From: Thiocapsa roseopersicina
Lineage (GTDB): Bacteria > Pseudomonadota > Gammaproteobacteria > Chromatiales > Chromatiaceae
Assembly: GCF_900106925.1 (NCBI RefSeq)
Contig: NZ_FNNZ01000022.1
Location: 1 to 64,000, forward strand
Direction: 5' to 3'
DNA: 64,000 nucleotides
Below the pieces are notes generated by a model that saw only the letters and a list, made by a program, of their open reading frames with translations, searched no databases and had not been told where the DNA came from. The position numbers were made by a program, and so were the translations under genes. This document shows positions 18,176-27,144 of this stretch, piece by piece. Position 1 is the stretch's first letter; each line of letters opens with the position of its first letter.

Positions 18176-19567
18176 TCAGTGTGGGCGCGGCATCTCACGC
18201 TCGCCCTCCGGGCGCTGTTTGAGCTTCGAGCGATAGGGATGGATCTCGCCGCGCTTCTCGCCGAGCAGCAGATTGGCCAGATCGAAGATGGCGTCGCGGG
18301 TGCCGCGATAACCGATCCAGGTCCGCTGAAAGCCGCCGACCCGGTCGTACTGCGGGAAGCCGGCGCGCAACATAGGGATGCCCAGTCGCTCCGCGGTGTG
18401 GACCGCATGCGAATTGCCGATCAGGATCTCGGCGTCGCGCTCGCGCGCGACGATCTCCAAGTCTTCCAGATCGCCGATCTTCACCTGCTCGGCGGCGACA
18501 TCCTGCAAGGCAGGAGCATTGGCCGGGGCGACGGCGGCAACCACCTCGGCCCCGACGCTTGCGAGCATCCGGCTGAAGCCGACCAGCAGGTCTGCCTCCG
18601 CGGCGATCGCGAAGCGCGACATGCCCAACATGAAGTGGCAGTCGAGCAGAGCGTCCTGGAGCTGTGCCCGCTGGCGCTCGATCTTGGCCGGCACCTGGCG
18701 CTCGGCGATCCGCGAGAGCGTCATCACGAGGCCGTCGACGGCATCGATGTCCATCAGATGTGCGAAGCGATGATCCGGAACGCCGGTGCGCGCAGCCAAG
18801 GCGTCGGCCGCCGCGTCCATCGAGGCGCCGATTACCAGGGTCGCCGCGGCATCGCCGAGGGTCGCCAGATCGCTCACGCGGGTGCCGCCGATGGTCAAGG
18901 GGTTGTAGTCGGTCTCGGGCAGATGGCCGTCGAGCGAATCCGAGAGATCGGGGAGTACCAGCGGGGACAGGCCGAACGCCTCGATCAGATCCTTGAGGTG
19001 CTCGATGTCGCCGGGCGTCAAGTGCGAGCCGGGCAGGACATTGACCTGACGGTCGCGACGTCCCGGCCGGGTGCCGGCCTCGGCCCGGGTCGGAACGAGC
19101 GTCTCGATGATCGCCCGAGTCGCCTGCGCGTAGCCGGACTCCATACAACCGGTGAAGTCCGGTGTGGACACCGGCACGACCGCGGTGCCCGCGAACTGCG
19201 GCCAGGTCTCGCGAAAGACCCGCACCGCCATCTCGATATCCGCGCCCTGGGTCTCGACCAGACCTGTGGTCGGCAGCCCGATCAGATCCGGCGCACTCTT
19301 CTCGCAAAGGGTCTTCAGGCCCTCGACGACCTGCGCCTCGCTGCCCATGATGGCGCTGACCTGATCGATCGCCGTGGTCTGCAAGGGGATCGGCTCGCGA
19401 AAATGACGTACGAAGAAGATCTTGCCGAAGGCGGTGCAGCCTTGGGATCCGTGCATCATCGGGATGGCGCGGTTGAAACCGAGGAAGGCGAGTGCTGCGC
19501 CGACCGTGTTGCTGGCCTTCAGCGGGCTGACCGACAGGGCCTTGTTGCGTTTGATGATCTCAGGCAT
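18176..19567 (-). CDS. nifN: NifN, beta subunit of the FeMo-cofactor scaffold
   Basis: The 463-residue NifN partners NifE in the alpha2-beta2 scaffold on which the NifB cofactor matures into FeMo-co. Cys44 in [10 protein letters not shown] sits at the position that ligates the interface [4Fe-4S] cluster in Azotobacter Nif[23 protein letters not shown] and FPQYDRVGG are typical landmarks. The start overlaps the nifE stop by 8 bases (ATGCCTGA), so the two are co-translated. The C terminus is rich in charged residues and ends within MPRPH. Confidence 0.95.
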   Translation of the reverse strand: MPEIIKRNKALSVSPLKASNTVGAALAFLGFNRAIPMMHGSQGCTAFGKIFFVRHFREPIPLQTTAIDQVSAIMGSEAQVVEGLKTLCEKSAPDLIGLPTTGLVETQGADIEMAVRVFRETWPQFAGTAVVPVSTPDFTGCMESGYAQATRAIIETLVPTRAEAGTRPGRRDRQVNVLPGSHLTPGDIEHLKDLIEAFGLSPLVLPDLSDSLDGHLPETDYNPLTIGGTRVSDLATLGDAAATLVIGASMDAAADALAARTGVPDHRFAHLMDIDAVDGLVMTLSRIAERQVPAKIERQRAQLQDALLDCHFMLGMSRFAIAAEADLLVGFSRMLASVGAEVVAAVAPANAPALQDVAAEQVKIGDLEDLEIVARERDAEILIGNSHAVHTAERLGIPMLRAGFPQYDRVGGFQRTWIGYRGTRDAIFDLANLLLGEKRGEIHPYRSKLKQRPEGEREMPRPH

Positions 19568-21023
19568 GGGACTGCACCTCGACAGGGGCGCTCTCGCTTG
19601 CGGCGAGCGATAGGGACTTCGCCGGTGCCGGATGGGTTTGCCCCTCGGTCACGGCCCAGGGCGCCGGACGCCGCACCGCATCCCAGATCGGACTCTCGAC
19701 CGTCAGACAGAGCTGACGCGCCAGCTCGACCATGCCGACATAGCCGGCGTAGCCGAATTCGCGCTCCTGATTGATATCCAGGAAGGGGATACGGGCCTTG
19801 AGCGCCGTGTAGAGATTGCGTCCGCCCGCGATCAGGATGTCGACGCCGTTCTCTCGGACCCGATCGATCAGGCCGCGCGGGTTGCCGTCCTCGATCATGA
19901 CCGCGTCCTCGCCCATCAGCGCACGGATGCGCGCCTTGTCCTCCTCCGTGGACTTGCGGGTGCCGGTCGCGACCACCGTCATCCCCAGATCCTGCAAGGC
20001 AGAGATGATCGACCAGGACTTGACCCCGCCGGTGTAGAGCAGGACCTTGCGACCCTGAAGACGCGTCCGATAGGGTTCGAGTGCGGCATGGATCTTGGCC
20101 TCCTCGCGGGCGATGAGCGCCTCGGTACGGCGGGTGAGATCCGGGTCGTCGATGATCCGCGCAAAATCACGCAGCGCCTGCGAGACATCCGCGACGCCGT
20201 AGAAACTGCCCTCGAACCAGGGGATTCCGTAGGTCTCTTTGAGCTTGCGCGCGACGTTGATCATGGCCTTGGAGCAGACCATCATGTTCACCTCCGCGCG
20301 GTGCATGGTCTGCACCTCGTGGAAGCGCGCATCCCCGGAGAGGCTGCAGAGCACGCGCATACCCAGCTCGTCGAGCAGCGGCAGGACGTTCCAGAGCTCG
20401 CCGGCGATGTTGTACTCGGCGACCAAGTTGACATCGTGGACCTTGAAGCCGTCGTGCTCGATCCCCGGCGGGACCGGGTCGGGCTCGCGGGTGCCGCAGA
20501 CCTGCGTGACCATGGTCTCGCCGGCGATCCGGTTGCCGAGGTTCTTGGTGCCGTAGAAGCCGGCGGCATCGACCGACACCACGGGCGTGCCCCAGCGCTT
20601 CTGCGCCTCCCGACAGACCGCGCCGACATCGTCGCCGGTCAGGGCAGGCACGCAGGTGTTGTAGACGAAGACCGCCGCGGGCTTGTAGCTGTCGATGGCT
20701 TGCTTGATCCCGAGGAAGAGCCGCTTCTCGCTGCGACCCATGATGACGTCCTGCTCGGTCAGATCGGTCGTCATGCCGATCTTGTAGAGGCTCGGGCCGC
20801 TCGAGCGCGCCCCGCGGTTGTCCCAGGAGTTGCCCGCACAGGCGATAGAGCCATGCACGATGTGCGCGACATCCGCGATCGGCAAAAGCGCGATCTGAGC
20901 CCCGTCGAAGGAGCAGCCGCCCGCGGTCGCGCCGGGCTTGAGCTTGGCGCAGCCCGACTTTTCCTTCGCGTTGTGCGCACACGCCGGCTCGTCGAGCAGC
21001 GCGGCGATCTCTTTTTGTTTCAT
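19560..21023 (-). CDS. nifE: NifE, alpha subunit of the FeMo-cofactor scaffold
   Basis: This is a 487-residue NifE. Cys37 ([10 protein letters not shown]), Cys62 ([14 protein letters not shown]) and Cys124 ([12 protein letters not shown]) coincide exactly with the three NifE ligands of the interface cluster in Azotobacter NifEN, and Cys250 (MMVCSKAM) coincides with the L-cluster ligand. The protein is therefore expected to be fully functional. It is the first gene of the nifE-N-X-rseC-DUF269-DUF683-fdxB run, behind a sigma-54 promoter at 21059-21074 and a NifA-type site at 21115-21130. The C-terminal 30 residues are low complexity. nifHDK and nifB are not in the window. Confidence 0.96.
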   Translation of the reverse strand: MKQKEIAALLDEPACAHNAKEKSGCAKLKPGATAGGCSFDGAQIALLPIADVAHIVHGSIACAGNSWDNRGARSSGPSLYKIGMTTDLTEQDVIMGRSEKRLFLGIKQAIDSYKPAAVFVYNTCVPALTGDDVGAVCREAQKRWGTPVVSVDAAGFYGTKNLGNRIAGETMVTQVCGTREPDPVPPGIEHDGFKVHDVNLVAEYNIAGELWNVLPLLDELGMRVLCSLSGDARFHEVQTMHRAEVNMMVCSKAMINVARKLKETYGIPWFEGSFYGVADVSQALRDFARIIDDPDLTRRTEALIAREEAKIHAALEPYRTRLQGRKVLLYTGGVKSWSIISALQDLGMTVVATGTRKSTEEDKARIRALMGEDAVMIEDGNPRGLIDRVRENGVDILIAGGRNLYTALKARIPFLDINQEREFGYAGYVGMVELARQLCLTVESPIWDAVRRPAPWAVTEGQTHPAPAKSLSLAASESAPVEVQSHA

Positions 21024-21058
21024 GAAGGCTCCGAAGGCGTTCGCTTTGGAGCTTCTTA

Positions 21059-21074
21059 AGCAGACCCTATGCCA
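21059..21074 (-). promoter_or_regulatory. Sigma-54 promoter of nifE
   Basis: Read on the minus strand this is TGGCATAGGGTCTGCT, with the invariant GG and GC exactly 10 bases apart as in the -24/-12 consensus (TGGCAC-N5-TTGC). It predicts a start about 25 bases before the nifE ATG. It fits known NifA/RpoN control of nif genes. Confidence 0.75.
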
Positions 21075-21114
21075 ATCGCTATAATCTTGTTTTGACGAGA
21101 GAAGACCAGGTGTC

Positions 21115-21130
21115 TGTCGGATTCACGACA
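21115..21130 (-). promoter_or_regulatory. NifA upstream activator site (TGT-N10-ACA)
   Basis: TGT and ACA are separated by exactly 10 bases, the NifA-binding consensus, centred about 75 bases upstream of the predicted nifE transcription start. The motif is symmetric and so reads the same on both strands. Spacing is a little short compared with classic nif promoters but workable. Confidence 0.6.
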
Positions 21131-21247
21131 AAGCGGATGTCTGTAAAGCCCCGCACTCGTTTGTGGTGATGTCACGGGCAAGGAGCCGCCACCGCAGGGT
21201 TGATGAGACGATGCGCCCCGCCGGCTCGCTTGCCTTCGGTATCGTTT

Positions 21248-21259
21248 TTTGATATCAAA
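21248..21259. promoter_or_regulatory. Palindromic operator candidate for hicAB
   Basis: tttgatatcaaa is a perfect 12-base palindrome ending 6 bases before the hicA ATG. HicB-type antitoxins bind palindromes at their own promoter, so this is a candidate autoregulatory site. Confidence 0.4.
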
Positions 21260-21265
21260 CCAAGC

Positions 21266-21520
21266 ATGAACAGCTCGCAGCGCAAGACGCTGGTCGCAAT
21301 CTTCAGTCATCCCGTCAACGGCAACTTGGAATGGCGCAAGATCGAATCCCTTTTCCTGGCGCTGGGAGCAACAAAGGATGAAGGTGCAGGCTCTGCCGTG
21401 ACGTTCCTTCTGAACGACCAGCGGGCCGACTTCCACCGACCGCATCCGCAAAAGGAGGCTCTGAAATACCGCGTCAAAGCCGCACGCGAGTTTCTGGAAA
21501 ACGCCGGGATCACACCATGA
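21266..21520 (+). CDS. HicA-type mRNA interferase toxin
   Basis: The 84-residue HicA-like protein from the ATG before NSSQRKTL carries the family landmarks: an early segment aligned with the helix (LVAIFSHPVNGNLEWRKIESLF, about 6-27), the G-x-G-containing turn with a Ser (GAGSAVTFLLND) and FHRPHPQKEALKYRVKAAREFL at the end, where the His-Pro is typical. HicA degrades mRNA when not neutralised. It is followed by hicB with a 4-base ATGA overlap. The catalytic His of the classic GSH motif is not obvious here (GAGS instead), a possible activity difference. Confidence 0.85.
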   Translation: MNSSQRKTLVAIFSHPVNGNLEWRKIESLFLALGATKDEGAGSAVTFLLNDQRADFHRPHPQKEALKYRVKAAREFLENAGITP

Positions 21521-21849
21521 ACGCCATGACCTACCGCGGCTATGCCGCCCGCATCGAGTACGATCCGGAGGACCGTATCTTTGTCGGTCGACTGGCCGGC
21601 ATCAAGGATATCGCCGTGTTTCACGGCACCACGGTCGATGAGTTGGAAACCGCTTTCCATGAGACGGTCGACCACTATCTCGAAGTGAGCGAACGCACCG
21701 GCCGGCCGGCACAGAAGCCCTACTCTGGTCGCCTCTTGCTGCGGGTCGAGCCGGAGACGCACGCGGCAATGGCCGTCGCAGCCGAGCTCTCCGGTGCCAG
21801 CCTCAACCAATGGGCGGCCAAGGTGCTGAAGGACGCGGCTCGCACCTAA
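21517..21849 (+). CDS. HicB-type antitoxin
   Basis: This 110-residue antitoxin begins with the HicB partial RNase H-like fold (YRGYAARIEYDPEDRIFVGRLAGI, about 5-28; DELETAFHETVDHYLE) and ends with a ribbon-helix-helix segment (SGRLLLRVEPETHAAMAVAAE...SLNQWAAKVL) for DNA binding. It neutralises the upstream HicA-type toxin and probably represses the operon. Translation is coupled to hicA. Its stop codon lies within the left arm of the inverted repeat at 21847-21930. Confidence 0.88.
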   Translation: MNAMTYRGYAARIEYDPEDRIFVGRLAGIKDIAVFHGTTVDELETAFHETVDHYLEVSERTGRPAQKPYSGRLLLRVEPETHAAMAVAAELSGASLNQWAAKVLKDAART

Positions 21850-21930
21850 ACCGCGTCTCCACAAAGGTCGGAAAAATCCTTGAGCCCGACACAAAATGAG
21901 AATGACGCATTTCGCTCTGGACGCGGTTTA
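21847..21930. repeat. Inverted repeat between hicB and topB
   Basis: Perfect 11-base arms taaaccgcgtc (21847-21857) and gacgcggttta (21920-21930) lie between the convergent ends of hicB and topB. It may act as a terminator on both strands; its arms match those at 24785-24853 and a single arm at 53324-53335. Confidence 0.6.
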
Positions 21931-21967
21931 ATTCCATCAGAGCCCCTATCAGCCGGCGACAGGTTGA

Positions 21968-24688
21968 TCAAAAGCCCTCCTCGGGCGCATCGGTCGCCAT
22001 GGTCTCGGTCACGACCTGCCACTGCGCATCGAGACGCAGCCGGACCGAATCGAGGCCGGCCCCATTGCCCTTGATCAACCGCGTCCGCCCGCGCTCGATC
22101 AGGGCACGGATGTCCGTCTCATCCAGATCCCGGCCGTCGAAGGTCTTCCAGACCACGAAGTCGCAGCCCTCGCGGAACCGGTTGCAGCCGAAGCCGCGGC
22201 GGCCTTCGATGATCTTGCCTTGGCCGCATTTCGGACAGACGGGGGGTTGGTCGCGAATCGAATGGGTTGGCGCACGGCTGTCCTTCGCTAGCTCCGGTGT
22301 GACCGGGGCCGTCGGAGCGCCTCGACGGGATCGAGTGGCCTTGCGAGCCCCCTGCCCGTCCTCGACGGCCGCCTCCGCCGACCCGGTGTCGGTCGCCTCG
22401 GCCTCGAAATCGAAGACAACCTTGCCGGCCGCATCCAGCCGCAGACCGGCGCCGAAGGGTTTGCCTGCCTTCGAGGTGAAGCCCTCCATGTGCGGCAGCC
22501 GACCCTGCGCGATGAGTCGGCGCACCTGATCCTGCGTCAGCGCCAAACCGGCGACCGTCTTCCAGACGGTAAAGCCGCAGCCCTCGCGATAGCGGCTGCA
22601 CCCGTAGGCGCGTGCGTTCTCCGTGACCTCGCCCTCGTGACAGATCGGACAGGCGCCGAGTCCGCCCGCTGCCGGCTCGCCCGATCCGCGCGAGGTTCCA
22701 CGCGCGGCTCCGCTCCGGCTCGGCCGCCCGGCTTTGCGCGTGCCTCCAGTCTTCCCGGTCTTTGCACCCGTGCTCGCCGGACGTTCGGCGCGCTCGGCCG
22801 TCACCTGCTCCGCGGACATCGCCGGACCTTGGGCGATCTGGGGCACCAGGTCACGCAGGAAGCCGACGATGTCGCGATCGAAGACCTCTACCGGCAGCTC
22901 GCCATGCTCCACGTCCTTGAGGCGTTGCTCCCACTCGGCCGTCAGCTCCGGGCTGCGCAGTGCCGGTGCGACCAGACCGATGAGTGCAATCCCCTTCGGC
23001 GTTGCATGCAACTGCTTGCGTCGGCGCTCGACATAGCGGGTGCGGATCAGCTTCTCGATGATCTCGGCGCGCGTCGCCGGGGTGCCCAGACCGGATTGCT
23101 TCATGGCCGCGGCCAAGGCATCGTCCTCGATCTCGCGACCGGCGTTCTTCATGGCGGCCAAGAGGGTCGAATCGTCGTAGTGACGCGGCGGCTGGGTCTC
23201 CTTCTCCTGCACCTCCAGGCTGTCCACGGCCAGCGCCTGTCCCTGGACCAGCGGCGGCAGGACGCCTGCCTCGCCGGTCTCCTCGGCGGCATCGCCCTCG
23301 ACCGGCGCCGCACCCGGAGCCGGCTCGCCCCGGGGCGGCGCACGTCCCGCGGCTTCTGCCCGTTTCCAGCCGGGATCGAGCACCAGCGCACCGCGCGCCA
23401 GAAAGGTCGCATCGCCGATCGCGATCTCCACCCGCGTCTCCTCGATGCGCTGATCCGGCAGAAAGACCGCCACGAAGCGCGTCGCCACAAGATCGTAGAT
23501 CTTGCGCAACGGCGCCGGCAGATCCGGCGACGGCGCCTTGCCGGTCGGCAGGATGGCGTGATGGTCGGTCAGCTTGGTGCGGTCGACGTAGGCTTTGCTC
23601 AGCCGGTGACCGGATTGCAGCCGATCCAACGCCTCCGCGGCGAGCGGGTGCTGCAGGCCCTTCAGGATGCCCGGCAGCTCGGGCAGCATGTCCTCCGAGA
23701 TGTGGCGGCTCTCGGTGCGCGGATAGCTGATGAGCTTGTGGGTCTCGTAGAGCGACTGGGCGTGCTCGAGCACCTGCGCGGCGGTGAAGCCGAAGCGCCG
23801 GTTGGCATCGCGTTGCAGATTGGTCAGGTCGTAGAGCGGCGGCGGTCGGACGGTACGGACCTTTTTCTCGACCTTGGTCACCGTGCCGGTGCGGTGGGGG
23901 CTCAGCTCGCGGTGAAGCCGCTCGGCCTCTTCCTTCTTCTCGATGCGCGTCTCGCCGTCGCGGATGTAGAGGGCGTCGAAGCGCGCTTGATTGAGCCTGG
24001 GATCCGATGTGCTCAGATGCGCGACCAGCTCGTAGAAGAATGCCTTAGTGAAGCTCGCGATCGCCTGATCACGAGCGACGATCATCGCCAGGGTCGGGGT
24101 CTGCACACGCCCGATGGTGCAGAGCACCCGGTTGTGCACCGTATAGGCCCGCGTGAGGTTCATGCCGATCAGCCAATCCGCCTGCGCACGCGCACGTGCC
24201 GCATCGGCCAGATGATCGTAGGCTTGGCCGGGACGCAGCGCCCGAAAGCCCTCGCGGATCGCCTCGTCGGTCAGGCTGGAGATCCAGAGTCGGTCGAACG
24301 GCTTTTTGCAGCGGGCGTGCTGATAGATGAGGCGAAAGATATGCTCGCCTTCGCGTCCGGCATCCGTCGCGCATACTAGACGCTCGGTGTCGGGTGCCGT
24401 GATAAGCGCCTTGACGAGCTTGAACTGGGCCGCGGTCTGCTTCGATGTCTTGAGCTTCCATGCTTCCGGAATCATCGGGAGCTGGCCTGCAGACCAACGC
24501 CCCGCCCAGTCGACACCCTGGACCTCGCCGTACTCGTCCGGCTCGGCGAAATGGATCAGGTGTCCGATCGCCCAGGTCACCCGATAGCCGTTGCCTTCGA
24601 GAAACCCCTCGCCTTTGCGTCGCGCACCCAACACCCGCGCGATATCGCGGGCGACGCTCGGCTTTTCCGCAACCACCACGATCGTCAT
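21968..24688 (-). CDS. topB: DNA topoisomerase III (TopB)
   Basis: The 906-residue type IA topoisomerase has a TOPRIM domain with AEKPSVARDIA at the start and ATDAGREGEHIF (near residue 105). The catalytic tyrosine lies in ISYPRTESRHI (near residue 333), and GLGTPATRAEIIEKL is a further family block. The C-terminal third is an extended tail: two modules with CPICHEG...CSRYREGCGF and CPKCGQG...CNRFREGCDF zinc-binding cysteines, each followed by a topo-C repeat (GAGLRLDAAGKVV; GLDSVRLRLDA). The tail makes it longer than E. coli TopB (653). It stands alone on the minus strand between inverted repeats. Confidence 0.95.
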   Translation of the reverse strand: MTIVVVAEKPSVARDIARVLGARRKGEGFLEGNGYRVTWAIGHLIHFAEPDEYGEVQGVDWAGRWSAGQLPMIPEAWKLKTSKQTAAQFKLVKALITAPDTERLVCATDAGREGEHIFRLIYQHARCKKPFDRLWISSLTDEAIREGFRALRPGQAYDHLADAARARAQADWLIGMNLTRAYTVHNRVLCTIGRVQTPTLAMIVARDQAIASFTKAFFYELVAHLSTSDPRLNQARFDALYIRDGETRIEKKEEAERLHRELSPHRTGTVTKVEKKVRTVRPPPLYDLTNLQRDANRRFGFTAAQVLEHAQSLYETHKLISYPRTESRHISEDMLPELPGILKGLQHPLAAEALDRLQSGHRLSKAYVDRTKLTDHHAILPTGKAPSPDLPAPLRKIYDLVATRFVAVFLPDQRIEETRVEIAIGDATFLARGALVLDPGWKRAEAAGRAPPRGEPAPGAAPVEGDAAEETGEAGVLPPLVQGQALAVDSLEVQEKETQPPRHYDDSTLLAAMKNAGREIEDDALAAAMKQSGLGTPATRAEIIEKLIRTRYVERRRKQLHATPKGIALIGLVAPALRSPELTAEWEQRLKDVEHGELPVEVFDRDIVGFLRDLVPQIAQGPAMSAEQVTAERAERPASTGAKTGKTGGTRKAGRPSRSGAARGTSRGSGEPAAGGLGACPICHEGEVTENARAYGCSRYREGCGFTVWKTVAGLALTQDQVRRLIAQGRLPHMEGFTSKAGKPFGAGLRLDAAGKVVFDFEAEATDTGSAEAAVEDGQGARKATRSRRGAPTAPVTPELAKDSRAPTHSIRDQPPVCPKCGQGKIIEGRRGFGCNRFREGCDFVVWKTFDGRDLDETDIRALIERGRTRLIKGNGAGLDSVRLRLDAQWQVVTETMATDAPEEGF

Positions 24689-24784
24689 CCCGATCTCCCT
24701 TCCGCCCGCCGAGCCGCCGCGTAGGTCGGATCAGCGCAGCGTAATCCGACAGCCGGGCTCGCCGCAAACCGCCGAACGTCGGCT

Positions 24785-24853
24785 TAAACCGCGCAGACTC
24801 TGCCGAGGCTGATCCAATCCAGAAACATCGCATAACGCGTCAGACGCGGTTTA
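24785..24853. repeat. Inverted repeat upstream of topB
   Basis: Arms taaaccgcg (24785-24793) and cgcggttta (24845-24853) flank 51 bases just after the end of the EamA gene. The outer parts extend imperfectly. It belongs with the similar repeats at 16450, 18023 and 21847. Confidence 0.5.
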
Positions 24854-24855
24854 GC

Positions 24856-25758
24856 CTACTTCTGCGTCAGCGCCACCACCCCGAGCAGCATGACGGCGGA
24901 CCCGATCAGCTTGATGACGACATGCTGCTCGTTGAAGAACCAACGCCCGAGGACGACGGAAAAGACCCCCGCCGTGCGCTTCACGGCCATGGCGTAGGAG
25001 GCCAACGTCAGGCTGAGCGCGATCTGGTCGGCGATGCGCATGAGCGCGAACAGCGCACCGAGGACCAGCAGAGGCCGGATGCGACGGCGCGCCTGCGGCG
25101 TGAAGATCTGCCGATAGAAGCCCCGGTCGCGAAGGCTGAAGAGCACGAAGATGACCAGCGGGTTGACGAGCGCGACGATCACCGCGAACGACAGCGGATC
25201 GCTCAGTTGGATGCCGATCCGCCCGACCACGCTTGCGGCGGCGAAGCAGGCGGCGGCAATGAGCCCGAGCACGCTGCCCGGGTCCGTTACCAGTCGCTTG
25301 AAGGGGAGATACCAGCGCACCTCGTGATCGCCGAGACTCAGAATGTAGCCCCCGCCCACCAACAAGAGAACGCCGATCAGCCCGACCGACGCCGGTAAGG
25401 CGCCGGTGACGAGCCATTCAATCAGGATCGCGAACCCCGGCGTGAGCGTCATCAGGGGTCCGACCAGCGAGACCTCGGTCTTGTGTAGCGCCGCATTCAA
25501 CGCCCATCCGCCGAAGGCCGACAAGATGCCTCCGCTGAGGACGGCCATGAGATAGGCCGGCTCATGGAAGGGAAAATCGCGATACCAGAGGATCAGCGGC
25601 AGGGTGATGACTAGGCTGCTGAGGTTGACATAGAAGGTCAGGACCTCGGTCGAGAAGTCGAGGCTGAGATGTTTGGTGACCGCAAGGCGAGACGCATGAA
25701 AAAACGCCGACGCCAGCGAGAAAAGGATCCAGAGGTGGGCGAAATCGGAGAAATCCAT
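24856..25758 (-). CDS. EamA/DMT family transporter
   Basis: This 300-residue membrane protein has about ten hydrophobic helices in two halves of five, the EamA duplicated layout. The second half contains the conserved LALFALMRIADQIALSLTLASYAMAVKRTAGVFSVVLGRWFFNEQ region (landmark, about 228-272), with the Glu near the last helix pair typical of drug/metabolite transporters. The substrate is unknown. It ends close to the repeat at 24785-24853 and starts 6 bases after the stop of the 446-residue gene transcribed in the same direction, so the two are probably one operon. Confidence 0.88.
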   Translation of the reverse strand: MDFSDFAHLWILFSLASAFFHASRLAVTKHLSLDFSTEVLTFYVNLSSLVITLPLILWYRDFPFHEPAYLMAVLSGGILSAFGGWALNAALHKTEVSLVGPLMTLTPGFAILIEWLVTGALPASVGLIGVLLLVGGGYILSLGDHEVRWYLPFKRLVTDPGSVLGLIAAACFAAASVVGRIGIQLSDPLSFAVIVALVNPLVIFVLFSLRDRGFYRQIFTPQARRRIRPLLVLGALFALMRIADQIALSLTLASYAMAVKRTAGVFSVVLGRWFFNEQHVVIKLIGSAVMLLGVVALTQK

Positions 25759-25764
25759 ACACGG

Positions 25765-27105
25765 TCACGCCCAGCCGGTGCTCGGATCGACGAACCGCTT
25801 GAGCGGCCCGAAACGGATATCCGGATTGTCGCCCTGGAGGCGCTGATTGGACTCGGCGAACGCGCGCTGGAACCGGCCTCGACGATGCCAGCTCTCGACG
25901 CTCGAGCGACCCTCGCCGCGCAGAATCCGCACGCTGGGAACAGCGCCGAGCCCGAGCAGACCGGCCCCGCCGATGCCCGAGAAGAGCTTCGGCTGGATGG
26001 TCAGGTGCACGAGCGCGGCGTCTTCGAGCGTTGCACCTGGGCGGTTGCGCTCGGGTGCATGGAGGTTCAGTGCGTAGCAGGGCTGATTCAGCGTCATGAG
26101 ATCCATGCGGTGGCGCGCATCGGTCCGCGCAAGGCGGCGGGCGGTCGACAGTGGAAGGTCTCGGAGCGCCAGGGACAGCTCGCGCAGACCGGACCGAATC
26201 CGGGCGGATACCGGCAGCGCGGCGAGACCGCGCCTGATGTCGGCAGGCGGGCGCAGCGCATGGCGATGCCAGGGCGACGGCGCTCGGCGCTGCCCGGTGA
26301 AGACCTCGAGCAGATCGGCCGCCAGCGACTCGAGGCGCAGATGCAGACGCCGGATGAGATCCTCGAACGCGGGATCTCCGAGCACCTGCCAGCCGGGCAG
26401 CTCGATCAGGCAGCCGAGCGGCCGGTCGCCGCGGATCGTCAGCCGCTCGTCGGGCATCGCCAGCCGGGCACCCGGGACCCCGAGGTCGAATCCGGCCAGC
26501 GACGCGTGTATCAGTTGCGCACCGAGGAAGGCGAGCGGGTCGATGGCTTGACGGCGCAGCCGGACATCGGCAACGGCGCCGAATCGCCCGGCGCGCTCCA
26601 ACGGCTTCAACGTCTCGCCACTCCAGTAAAGGAGATGGAGATGAAACTGTTTGGCCGCCTGCACGCTCTCGCGATCGTGCGTGTTGGGGTCGCAGTTGAG
26701 CGCAAGATGCAGCTCGCCGTCGTCCAGATCGAAGCGGCGTATCACATCAGGGTCGGAGACGAAGTGCACGAAGGCGAGCCCGGTCCGCCAGAGGACGCCG
26801 CCTGTGACGGACTCGACCGCACAGGGCGTGGCCTTCGGAGGATCCGAGGTCTCCGAGACCATGAGGTCGAAGAGACTGTGCGGCGATGCCTTGTCGATCA
26901 GGGACAGCCGGTCGGCGTCGCAGAGGATTTCCTGAATCGTGCGGCGGGCGAAGCGTCGCTGCGGGTCGGGGTGCTCGACCTCGGTGCGGGTCAGGGCATA
27001 GTCGGCCGGCGGCCCCGGGATGTGCAGATGATCCCAGGCGACGCGCATCCGATCCAGACCGCGGGGATAGAGTGCCGCGAACCGGTCAGGCGGCATCCGT
27101 GCCAT
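25765..27105 (-). CDS. Uncharacterised 446-residue protein with an FHLHLLYW motif
   Basis: I do not recognise this protein. It is soluble (no signal peptide or membrane helix). It starts with PPDRFAALYPRGLDRM, has DGELHLALNCDPNTHDRESVQ near residue 130 followed at once by QFHLHLLYWSGETL (about 154-167), and ends with a glycine-rich segment FSGIGGAGLLGLGAVPS (about 377-393) and a basic, aromatic tail. The HxH next to an NxD/N segment recalls HIT-superfamily nucleotidyltransferases, but this is only a resemblance. It lies 39 bases after the MCE lipid-transport operon and 6 bases before the EamA gene, all on the minus strand. A function in lipid or polyol metabolism is speculation. Confidence 0.75.
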   Translation of the reverse strand: MARMPPDRFAALYPRGLDRMRVAWDHLHIPGPPADYALTRTEVEHPDPQRRFARRTIQEILCDADRLSLIDKASPHSLFDLMVSETSDPPKATPCAVESVTGGVLWRTGLAFVHFVSDPDVIRRFDLDDGELHLALNCDPNTHDRESVQAAKQFHLHLLYWSGETLKPLERAGRFGAVADVRLRRQAIDPLAFLGAQLIHASLAGFDLGVPGARLAMPDERLTIRGDRPLGCLIELPGWQVLGDPAFEDLIRRLHLRLESLAADLLEVFTGQRRAPSPWHRHALRPPADIRRGLAALPVSARIRSGLRELSLALRDLPLSTARRLARTDARHRMDLMTLNQPCYALNLHAPERNRPGATLEDAALVHLTIQPKLFSGIGGAGLLGLGAVPSVRILRGEGRSSVESWHRRGRFQRAFAESNQRLQGDNPDIRFGPLKRFVDPSTGWA

Positions 27106-27144
27106 CCGCCGGGAGACGCCGCACAGGCATGTCCTTCTCGTCGC

